Assembly (NCBI GenBank): GCA_003024985.2
Contig: PXIH01S0016968.1
From: Euperipatoides rowelli
Lineage: Eukaryota; Onychophora; Udeonychophora; Euonychophora; Peripatopsidae
Reading direction: 5' to 3' (one strand)
DNA length: 14,311 nucleotides
In this document: one piece after another, positions 1-8,125 of the stretch
Position numbering within the stretch: the stretch's first letter is position 1
Layout: every line of letters begins with the position of its first letter
Translations under genes and position numbers: made by a program
The notes under the pieces: model-generated
What the model saw: the letters and a program-made list of their open reading frames with translations, nothing else
What the model was told of the DNA's origin: nothing
Database searches by the model: none

Positions 1-830
1 ATATTGCAGTTATTGAAAACAAGCAACATTGATCAACAAGATATGCTGTCAATGGAAACAACAACAGATTGTATAGAATCTCAGTGTCCCAAGCAATTGG
101 ATGTGATTTTGAAATGGAATTGCATTTGTATTTTTGCCCTGAATATGTTTTAATTAGGCCTAAATGTTGTAAAATTTATAATAATGATAACATTGCTTAT
201 AACAATATTAGAGGTCATATACCTAAATGGGATACTACAATGAATTATGTTTATTCTAACCCTAACCCTATTTATAAACAAATTAATGGTTTACAACAGG
301 TTGCCAGCCCTGCTATATAATGGTCAATACTTAAGGACTAGCCTACAAAATAGTTACAGAAAAGCAATTATCTGAAAACAAAACAAAAAATACACAAAGA
401 AATTGAAAGAACTATATATATATATATATACAGGTAAATAAAAATATCAAAAATAATATCACTGATAATGCAAGGGTAATAATTTCTAAAAAGTGTATCG
501 AATATTTAGAATTAACTCTACAAAAACAATAATTTTATACAAACTAAAAAGAAATAGATACAGTATTTAACAGCAAACACCTCTAGAAATTTATTATATA
601 AGTGGTTAAGGGAAAAACAAAAATAAATCTGACCTGGATATATTGAAGGTTTTGTGATAATACATATTGTGATAAAAATAAATTAGTACTTATGATGCAA
701 AAACATCATTTAGAATTAATACAAAAGCATACTATTGAGGGTAATAATCAAATATAGAAAAATCGTTTTTACAACAAAACCTAATAGGTTTTTGAAAACA
801 GAAAATTTGCAAAAGATAGAAATAAAAATA
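1..830. other. AT-rich stretch without a supportable gene, possibly degraded LINE 5' part
   Basis: No domain can be recognised here. An open frame at 69-320 (+) encodes 83 Tyr/Asn-rich residues without a recognisable family. A (TA)9 run lies at 413-430. From about 590 onward, short lysine/asparagine-rich fragments on the plus strand would fit the poorly conserved linker upstream of a LINE reverse transcriptase, because the RT motifs begin at about 845 in the same orientation. No apurinic-endonuclease motif could be made out, so extending the LINE leftward is inference only. Confidence 0.35.
413..430. repeat. (TA)9 microsatellite
   Basis: Nine uninterrupted TA dinucleotides are visible, preceded by AAC and followed by CAGG. 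This is a simple sequence repeat with no evident function. Confidence 0.95.
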
Positions 831-1278
831 GACAATGATTTTCTGAATATTAAAATCTCACTGGAAGATTTAAATGATGTTATTATGGTGATAAAAAAAA
901 AATAGTCTCCCCTGGGCCTGATGGTTTAACTACATAGTTTTATAAATGAGGAATAGTTTACTTGAATATTATAATTATATTTAAGACTTAAATGATAGTT
1001 CTGTGACCATAGAAAAACAAAATACAGTTTTCTTAAAAATGTTCTCTAAAGAAAAAGATACAAAATACATAGTTGAAGTCTAAAACATTAAGCCAATAAT
1101 TATCATTGATCAATGAGGATATTAAGTTCATTTCCAAAATACTATTGATAAGAATTAAAAAGTACTTAGAAGAGATTTTCCCAAAAAAGCGTTTTTGGTT
1201 TGAAAGGTAGAACAATACAAAAGGCATTGATCAGTTATCACTTGGCATTTAGTGAGTTCAATAGAAAGACAAGATTAG

Positions 1279-1286
1279 ATCCTATG
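1279..1286. repeat. Target-site duplication, left copy (ATCCTATG)
   Basis: The octamer ATCCTATG recurs at 1889-1896. The LINE reading frame runs through Pro-Met (CCT ATG) here and resumes after the second copy as Pro-Met-Ile-Phe-Arg leading into motif A. The sequence between the copies is therefore an insertion, and the duplicated octamer is its target site. Confidence 0.8.
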
Positions 1287-1495
1287 GTCTCATTTTTGTG
1301 GTTCCAGGATCGTGTCTCAGCTGGGCCAGCTATGGGTTGGTTTTTTTCCCCTGGCTTTGCCAGGGTTTTTTAACAGCAGTTGGCTCTTCTAAGAACCTCA
1401 CTAGTATAATATGCACTATTCCAGGTATAGACAAGTTCATTCGGGAAGATTTACCCAAAAAAGAAAACATCTCTCCTCTCTTTAGAGGGAGATTT

Positions 1496-1854
1496 TTTTT
1501 TAAATTTTATTAGTCCCTCCTAACCATTAAGGAGAAAAAACTATTTACATATTACAATATCAGGTTTACAATCTTCTAAACCGGATACAACATTGTATCT
1601 GTTGTTCTTCTTGGAATATCCATTCTCCATCTCTGCAGCCATAATCCTTTTCTTGCATCATAAATCCATTTTTCTATCAATAAACATACAATCAATACTA
1701 GTATAAACTACAAAATTCCCGGGTGCTTACAAACAGAGAATTCATCAATTTTTGGGCACCCAGCTGTCCGGGGATCGAACATATGACCCCTTATATGTTC
1801 AAGCCTGCCATGGCCTGTACACAACCTCTCGGCCACTACACCTAGGCAGTTTGT
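1496..1854 (-). mobile_element. tRNA(Ser/Leu)-derived SINE, nested insertion
   Basis: On the minus strand, the element begins near 1850 with a class II tRNA-like head. That head has a box A-like TGGCCGAGAGGT (1824-1835) and a box B-like TGTTCGATCCCC (1770-1781), 42 nt apart. In a SINE these would be the internal RNA polymerase III promoter. The body runs leftward to the T-rich tract at 1493-1501, an A-tail on the minus strand. It is bounded by AGGGAGATTT at 1486-1495 and at 1855-1864, with similarity extending to about 20 bp as expected for a LINE-type target-site duplication. A GGGTGC/GCACCC inverted repeat (1721-1726 and 1756-1761) lies just downstream of the head. There is no coding capacity; SINEs borrow a partner LINE's enzymes. 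The family is not recognised. Confidence 0.7.
1766..1846 (-). promoter_or_regulatory. tRNA-like head with Pol III A and B boxes
   Basis: Read on the minus strand, GTAGTGGCCGAGAGGTT resembles the D-arm of tRNA-Ser/Leu and GTTCGATCCCC resembles the T-arm. The intervening segment contains an AACATAT/ATATGTT pairing in the place of a variable arm. There is no credible acceptor stem or anticodon arm, so this is a SINE promoter and not a functional tRNA gene. Confidence 0.7.
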
Positions 1855-1888
1855 AGGGAGATTTATTTTAAATAATTAAAAAATATTT

Positions 1889-1896
1889 ATCCTATG
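1889..1896. repeat. Target-site duplication, right copy (ATCCTATG)
   Basis: This is the second copy of the octamer at 1279-1286. The RT frame resumes from it into MRKAFDIVS at 1912-1938. Confidence 0.8.
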
Positions 1897-3263
1897 ATTT
1901 TTAGAGCAGTCATGAGGAAAGCCTTTGATATTGTTTCCTAGATTATTCAATATAATTTGTTTTTTAAATATTTAGAACTGAATAAAACAACGAGATTAAT
2001 AATAGTATTAATTATCAAGTATAAAAATATAGCATTCTTAAATAATAAAAAAATACATGCAAATTTTTAACCATTAAGGGATTCACTATTTTACAAGGGT
2101 CTTCTCTGTCAGCAAGTATTGTATTCCCTGTATCAGTTGGAACTTATTTTGAAATTAGAATCAATAATAAATGGTGTTCATTGTTGGGAAAGCTGGAAGT
2201 TATAAAAACCATCAACTATATAGATGACATCTCTGTCTTCTTTCTTGACAAAAAGGAATATTTAAAGCTATATGCAATGTACAACAAATTTAAAGCTATG
2301 ACAGGTTCACAAACTAAGGTAAAAAATCATATGTATATAGTATAAACAATAAAGGATGGAAAAATGAAATATATTAATATTGTGAATGGATCACAATCCA
2401 AACTATTAGGTATAAATTTTCCAATTAAAAATATTAGAAGTCTGTCGCATCAAATCAGGAATACAATGTTGAAAAAAATCAAAAATAAACTAGAGAATAG
2501 CAATACATACACGTGAATGGATGGAACGGCTGAGGCTAGTGACTACTATAGTCATACCAATATTTATATATTACTCACCCTTTACAATAATTAGACAGAG
2601 TTTTCTCAAAGAGTTGAATAGGCTAATTTCTAACACCATCTTTGCAAAATACAAAAATTAGCTATCCAAAAAGCCTATTATATTGGGGAAAATAGGAGAC
2701 TTACAATTACTGGATTTGAAAATGTTAACCAATGGTAATGTACAACATAATCTATAAAATAAAACAAATTATTCTCATTTATTGACTAAATGTTTGCAAT
2801 ATCCAACTTTGTGACTCATTGGTAAAAAGATGGGTAACTAATATGAGTAGACAGTGATCCAGATAATCCCAAAATAATAAAATATAAAACAAACTTTCGT
2901 AAGGTAATGGAAAGAGATTATCGATACAAGAACTATAACAAAAGACTATTTAATTTGAAAATGTTAGGAAGTACATATTTACCAATAGCATGTCAAACTT
3001 TATGCACAAAGGCAGATTGAAAATATTGCCCTCTAAATCAGATTAAAAAAAAATGGAAATATAAAGGATGAGAGTCTTAGCTGTATATTTTGTAATATAG
3101 CTGATGAAACAATGAGATATTTGTTGCAGACTGTGAACTGATAAAATCAGTCATGCTTAAAATTAGTCAGCATATAAATAAGGTTTTTGATATTAGAAAT
3201 TTTTTCAAGGCAATAAATTTTAACATCATACCAGTAAAGGTTTATAAGTATGTAATTTCGTTC

Positions 3264-3282
3264 TTTTTTTTTTTTTTTTTTT
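3264..3282. repeat. T19 homopolymer
   Basis: Nineteen consecutive T residues lie inside the 3' portion of the LINE relic, followed by GCAG. On the minus strand this would be an A-tail, but I find no element attached to it. A simple expansion is the cautious reading. Confidence 0.8.
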
Positions 3283-3589
3283 GCAGAATGGAAAAATAGA
3301 TGTGCCAATGAGTTTTGCAGATATGTTATGAAATTAGAAGATAAATAACTCAACAATTGCAAATGATATATTGTAGAAATATGTTTTTTCTGAAAGAAAC
3401 TGAAGTACAAAAATTTTGGTTACCAAATATTAAAATTTTGTAATTGGTTAAAATTATGGAAAAAATGTAGGCTATTATAATACAGCCTACATATAACTGA
3501 CTTATGTCAAAGTGTAGATTTGTTTATACTACTAACTAATATTTCTTAACGTTAAATTTTTAATGTAACAGTGTTTAATTTTCTTTTTT

Positions 3590-3606
3590 AATAAAGAAAA
3601 AAAAAA
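3590..3606 (+). terminator. LINE polyadenylation signal and A10 tail
   Basis: AATAAA at 3590-3595 is followed by G and ten A residues at 3597-3606. It lies about 450 bp past the C-terminal cysteine motif of the LINE relic and directly abuts the first satellite unit. This defines the 3' end of the retrotransposon and supports insertion of a polyadenylated RNA copy. Confidence 0.75.
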
Positions 3607-4980
3607 GTGCTATTCATATCTGATTGTGTTTGTTGGTCTTTTAAGGAGAGAAATGTCCTATTCATATCTGAGTGTAATTCTATTATGGGGAGAAATGTGT
3701 TTTTCATATCTGATTGTGGTTGTGGATCCATTATGGAGAGAAAAGTGCTATTCATATCTGATTGTGGTTGTGGATCTATTAAGGAGAGAAATGTGCTATT
3801 CATATCTGATTGTGGTTGGGGGTCCATTATGGAGAGAATTTGTGTTATTCATATCTGATTGTGGTTGGGAGTCTGTTATACAGAGAATGTGTGTTATTCA
3901 TATCTGATTGTGATTGGGGGTCTATTATGGGGAGAAATGTGCTACTCATATATCTGAGTGTGGTTGTGGGTCTATTATGGGGAGAAATGTGCTATTCATA
4001 TATATGGTTTTGGATCTATTATAGAGAGAAAAGTGCTATCCATATCTGATTGTGGTTGTAGATCTATTATGGAGAGAAGAGTGCTATTCATATATGATTG
4101 TGGTTGTGAATCTATTATTGAGAGAATTTGTGTTATTCATATCTGATTGTGGTTGGGGGTCTATTATGGAGAGCATTTGTGTTATTCATATCTGATTGTG
4201 GTTGTGGTTCTATTTTGGAGAGAAATGTACTATTCTTATCTGATTGTGATTGTGAGTCTATTATGGAGAGAATGTGCTATTCATATCTGATTGTGGTTTC
4301 TGATCTATTATGGAGAGAAATGTGCTATTCATATCTTATTGTGGTTTTGGGTCTATTATGGGGAGAAATGTGCTATTCATATCTGATTGTGGTTTATGAT
4401 CTATTATGGGAAGAAATGTGCTAATCATTTCTGATGGTGATTGTGGGTCTTTTATGGGAAGAAATGTGCTATTCATATCTGATTGTCATTGTAATCTATT
4501 ATGGGTAGAAATGTGCTATTCATAATCTGATTGTGATTGAGGTTCTATTATTGAGATAATGTGCTATTCATATCTGATTGTGCTCTATTATGGGGAGACA
4601 TGTGCTATTCATATCTGAATATGGTTGTGCGTTTATTATGGAGATAAATGTGCTATTCATATCTGATTGTGGTTGTGGTCTATTATGGGGAGAAATGTGC
4701 TATTCATATCTGATTGTGGTTGTGTGGTCTATTATGGAGAGAAATGTCCTATTGATATCCCATTGTGGATGTGGTCTATTATGGAGAGAAATGTCCTATC
4801 ATATCCCATTGTGGATGTGGTCTATTCTGGAGAGAAAAGTCCTATCATATCCCATTGTGGATTTGGTCTATTATGGGGAGAAATGTCCAAGCATATCCCA
4901 TTGTGGATGTGGTCTATTATGGGGAGAAATGTCCTATAATATCCCATTCTGGTAGTGGGTATATTAAGGGAGAAATGTCC
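3607..4980. repeat. 48-bp tandem repeat (minisatellite), ~28-29 units, with a 46-bp subfamily
   Basis: Units begin with a form of GTGCTATTCATATCTGATTG and end with a form of TATTATGGAGAGAAAT, with GTGGTTGTGGGTC variants between. Starts at 3697, 3745, 3793 and 3842 give periods of 48-49; one shorter unit (42 bp) lies at 3655-3696. Units of 47 bp appear by about 4650. From 4746 the start becomes GTCCTAT and the period settles at 46-47 (starts 4746, 4793, 4839, 4885, 4931, 4977), with TATCCCATTGTGGATGTGG replacing the usual core. Because 48 is a multiple of three, both strands show open 16-residue periodic frames. Those frames shift at the irregular units and have no signs of a real gene, so I treat the array as non-coding. 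Confidence 0.95.
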
Positions 4981-5240
4981 TTTTAATATTATTTTCCGTT
5001 CACTGTGAAAATGCCATATTTTATTTACAATATAATAACAGATAATAATGGAGTATTACATGCACATACTGGACAAATTTAAGTTTTCTTCATCACAAAA
5101 AAAAAAAAAAAGGTGAAAAAAAACCATTGCTATAAATATTATACATAAAACATTAGTCAGGAATTTAATTTCATTTTTATTACCATTAAAAAAATAAAAA
5201 CATTGAATGGAGAAAATTACTACTACTTTAAAATAAGCCC
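4981..5240. other. AT-rich spacer between satellite and the minus-strand gene's relic tail
   Basis: No gene is seen here. It holds an A15 run (5097-5111) and several A-rich tracts. A minus-strand AATAAA (plus TTTATT, 5176-5181) lies about 60 bp beyond the last recognisable repeat-coding sequence of the large gene. It may be that gene's ancestral polyadenylation signal, although such hexamers are common in AT-rich DNA. Confidence 0.5.
5176..5181 (-). terminator. Candidate polyadenylation signal for the minus-strand gene
   Basis: AATAAA lies on the minus strand downstream of the decayed 3' coding tail. It is placed only by position; no cleavage-site or downstream GT-rich element was verified. 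Confidence 0.3.
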
Positions 5241-7074
5241 AAATCTAAAATGTCAAAGTTGCATTGTTGTTCCTGTGGTTATTCATTTTGTTGAGCAAAA
5301 ATTTCACCACTTTTACCAGAAATGGTAGCAGTTTATCAACCCTGTGACCATAAATTATTAAGTGGAGATATTGCTTAAATTGGATTTTGAGCAGACTTTG
5401 TATTAACTTGTGGTAAAGAGAGAGCAGTTGTTCGTATATTTTGTTTTTTTGTGGTAGTATGTCTAATCCAATCATACATGATTCAGTAGAGACTTGTAAT
5501 GTTGAAGAGTGTCCCTTTTGTGATGACATAGACACACTATTAACTTTTGGTGAGCTTGTGGGGTTTGTGGTATGATGTCTACTTGAATCATTCAGCCAAT
5601 GGTTGAAGTAGCTGTTTGTGGATTTTGAATAAAGTTGCTACTTTACTTGTTTGTACTGAGTTTGCCTTTTGTGGTGGAGAGGAGACAGTGGTTTGTGAAG
5701 GTTTACTTTGTAGTAGAGCTGTCATAACACTTATTGGTGTTGCTGCTGTTTGTGCAACATGTTGCAGTACTTGGTGAAGGTTGGTTATTTTGCAATTGAG
5801 CAGCAGTGGTTCGTTTTGAAGCTGCTTGTGGAAGTAAGTTATTTGTGATAGAGCTGTCATAATATTTGTTGGTGCTGTGCTGCTTGTACAAAATTTGCAG
5901 TAGTTGGTGGAGCTTGGTTGTTTTGCAATTGAGAAATATTAGTTTGTTGTGAAGAGGTGGGAGCTGTTTTATGCAGGCTTATTAGTTGATGAGATGGATA
6001 ATTTTAATCAGTTTTGGTAATAATGAGAATACATGTACTAAAGTTGCAGTATTTGGTGAACGTTGTCTGTTTTGAAATTGTGAAATATTGATTTGTTGTG
6101 AAGTGGTGTCAGCTGTTTATTCAGGTTTATTAGCTGATGATAGAGCTGATTTAATCACTTTTGGTAATAACGATGCAGCTTGTACTAAAGTTACAGTATT
6201 TGTTGAAGAATGGCAATTTTGTAATTAAGAAATTATTTGTTTTAATGAGGAGGAAGATGTTGGTGGAAATTAAGCACTTGGTAGTTTATTTGTTGCTGGG
6301 TCTAAAGAAGCTGCTTGTATTGAAGATGCAGTATTTTGTGAAGGCAGGTTTTTTTGAGAAGCAGTATTGGTTTGTTATGTTGAGGCAGAAGATGGCAGTG
6401 GAAATTGTCCAGTTGTTGGTTTAGCTATTGCTGGAGCTGAAAAAATTCCTTGTATTGATGATGCAGTATTTTGTGAAGGTTGATTATTTTTAGTAGCAGC
6501 ATAGCTTTGTTGGCATGAGGAGAAATCTGTTGGTGTTAATTTTCCTGATGTGGGTTTAACTGTTGCTAGGGCAGAATAAACTCCTTGTATTGATGAATGT
6601 GGATATTTTGAGAAGTATAATTGGTTTGTTGTGGTGAGGAGGAAGCTATTGGTGGAAATTCTCTGGTTGGTTGTTTTGTTTTTGCTGGGGCTGAAGAAGC
6701 TCTATTTATTGAAGATGCACTGTTTTGTAAAGTTTGGTTGTATTGAGGAGCAGTATTGGTTTGTGGTGATGAGGAGGAAGCTGCTGATGGAGATTGTCCA
6801 ATTGGTGATTTAGGCTAAAGAAGCTCCTTGTATTTTGTGATGGTTAATTATTTTGGCGAGTCATATTGATTTGTTGTGATGAGTAGGAAGCTGTTGATGG
6901 AGATTGTTCAGGTGGTGGTTTAGTCCTTGTTGGGGCTGACAAAATTCCTTGTATTGTAGATGCAGTATTTTGTGAAGGTTGGTTATTTTGAGGTGCATTG
7001 TTGTACTGTTGTGGTAAGGAGGAAGCTCTTGGTGGAAATTGTCTAATTGTTGGTAGATCTGGTTCTGAAGAAGC
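5241..7074 (-). pseudogene. Decayed C-terminal repeat region of the large secreted protein gene
   Basis: Immediately past the current stop codon, the same frame continues the Ser/Pro/Gln/Asn repeat for 76 codons (for example QFPPRASSLPQQ and NNQPSQNTAS). It then meets TAA at 6844-6846, where the repeat normally has CAA. About 10 bp further on, a deletion (about 13 bp relative to other units) shifts the frame. Repeat units stay recognisable down to about 5241 but are split among frames. Fragments with SKPSQTTVSSPPQ and QLQNNQPSPSTA lie at 5588-5891, and SGKSGEIFAQQNE lies near 5290-5330. The run looks like former coding sequence drifting after a nonsense mutation. An unrecognised intron structure or assembly errors could mimic part of this, but the several independent stops and indels argue for decay. 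Confidence 0.75.
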
Positions 7075-8125
7075 TCATTGAAATGAAGATATAGTATTTT
7101 GTAAAGATTGGTTATATTGAGGATCAATATTGGTTTGTATCAGTGAGGACAAAGCTGTTGGTGGAAATTGTGCAATTGTTGGGCTAGCTGATGCTGAGAC
7201 TGAATAAGCTGATGCTAAGACTGAAGATACAGCATATTGTGAAGGTTGTCTAAATTGGGGAACAGTGTTAGTTTGTTGTGATGGGTATGAAGATGTTGGT
7301 GGAAATTTCACAGTTGGTGGTTTAGCTGTTGCTGGGGTTGAAGCTATAGTATTTTGTGAAAGTTGGTTATTTTTAGGAGCAGTATTGGTTTGTTGTAAGG
7401 CAATGGAAGTTGTTGGCAAAAATATTCCAGATGGTTGTTTAGCTGTTTCTGGGGTTCTAGAATCTCCTTGTAATTGAGATGCAGTAATTTGTGAAGGTAG
7501 ATTATTTTGAGGAGCAGTATTGGTGTGTTGTGATGAGTAGGAAGCTGTTAATGGAGATTGTTCAGTTGGTGGTTTAGTTCTTGATGGGGCTGATGAAATT
7601 ACTTGTATTGTAGATGCAGTATTTTGTGAAGGTTGGTTATTTTTAGGTCCAGTGTTGGACTGTTGAGGTAATGAGGAAACTCCTTGAATTGAAGATATAG
7701 TATTTTGTAAAGGTCGGTTATATTGAGGATCAATATTGGTTTGTATCGGTGAGGAGAAAGCTGTTGGTGGAAATTGTGCAATTGGTGGGCTAGCTGATGC
7801 TGATACTGAAGAAGCTCCTTGTATTGAATATACAGTATTTTGTGAAGGTTGTCTAAATTGGGGAACTGTGTTAGTTTGTTGTGATGGGTATGAAGAATTT
7901 TGTGGAAATTTCACAGTTGGTGGTTTAGCTGTTGCTGGGGTTGAAGCTACAGTATTTTGTGAAAGTTGGTTATTTTTAGGAGCAGTAATGGTGTGTTGTA
8001 GTGCAATGGAAGTTGTTGGCAGCAATATTACAGATGGTTGTTTAGCTGTTGCTGGGATTCTAGAATCTCCTTGTATTTGAGATGCATTATTTTGTGAATC
8101 TTGATTATTTTGAGGAACAGTATTG
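6867..8125 (-). repeat. Higher-order duplication: two ~0.6-kb copies spanning the stop codon
   Basis: One copy covers about 6867-7519 and the other about 7520-8125. Matched points are 7085/7691 and 7271/7874 (offsets 606 and 603), and 6879/7532 (offset 653). The offset difference comes from a ~48-bp in-frame absence in the right copy near 7680. The block containing SGIFLPTTSIALQ, PTVKFPPTSSYPSQQ and SASASP appears twice (residues ~1740-1880 and ~1940-2078) with close similarity. The TGA at 7075-7077 sits in the left copy; the sister codon at 7681-7683 is GGA. Confidence 0.8.

Larger units (their letters stand above)
1287..1888. mobile_element. ~600-bp insertion inside the LINE reverse transcriptase, probably composite
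   Basis: The block lies between 8-bp direct repeats and splits the retrotransposon frame immediately before motif A; removing it together with one repeat copy rejoins that frame. Its left part (1287-1495) is noticeably more GC-rich than the surroundings. That part holds two perfect palindromes, AGCTGG-G-CCAGCT at 1319-1331 and CCCTGGC-TTT-GCCAGGG at 1349-1365. The right end (about 1865-1888) is A/T-rich and could be a plus-strand A-rich tail. A second imperfect direct repeat (AGGGAGATTT at 1486-1495 and 1855-1864) marks a SINE nested inside. I do not recognise the outer element. A single ~600-bp minus-strand SINE is the alternative reading. Confidence 0.7.
831..3606 (+). pseudogene. Non-LTR retrotransposon (LINE, L1/Tx1-like) reverse transcriptase, multiply broken
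   Basis: This is a decayed LINE ORF2 fragment; an intact copy would reverse-transcribe its own RNA at a nicked target. The expected landmarks appear in order. SPGPDG at 908-925 is followed by a stop and then FYK. Around 1100-1190 is a KFISKILLIRIKKYLEE segment. NRK lies near 1262 and MRKAFDIVS at 1912-1938 (motif A, Asp kept). QGSSLSA at 2094-2114 is a worn motif B. YIDD at 2217-2228 replaces the usual YADD box. KLLGINF is at 2400-2420, and KPIILGKIGDLQLLD near 2670-2715 matches the P..GG.GL segment. A CIFC...C zinc-like end lies at 3082-3135. Motifs B and C share one frame, but there are frameshifts between SPGPDG and NRK and between motifs A and B, plus many in-frame stops, so it cannot be active. 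SPGPDG, RKAFDxVS, the C-terminal CxxC and the poly(A) tail favour the L1/Tx1 group; the exact clade is uncertain. Confidence 0.85.

Noticed and set aside
257-270. CTAACCCTAACCCT, resembling telomeric repeats
   Set aside because: Only about two units in isolation; too short for a telomeric or interstitial array.
1298-1513. 71-residue plus-strand open frame (MVPGSC...)
   Set aside because: Lies across the insertion boundary region and the T-rich tract; no homology or coding bias, best read as repeat-element sequence.
1766-1846. Functional tRNA-Ser or tRNA-Leu gene
   Set aside because: A and B boxes are present, but no acceptor stem, anticodon loop or CCA-proximal pairing can be built; it sits in a SINE.
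1518-2110. AACCATTAAGG present at 1519-1530 and again near 2069-2080, suggesting another duplication
   Set aside because: Eleven bases only, with diverged flanks, and the second copy lies in the LINE coding remnant; probably chance in AT-rich sequence.
3588-4955. Periodic 16-residue proteins on both strands of the 48-bp array (LFISDCGCGSIMERNV and SDMNSTFLSIMDPQPQ types)
   Set aside because: The frame openness follows from the 48-bp period; frames jump at irregular units, and both strands are equally open.
5097-5120. A15 run as the tail of a plus-strand retroposed element
   Set aside because: No upstream element, polyadenylation hexamer or flanking direct repeat could be matched to it.
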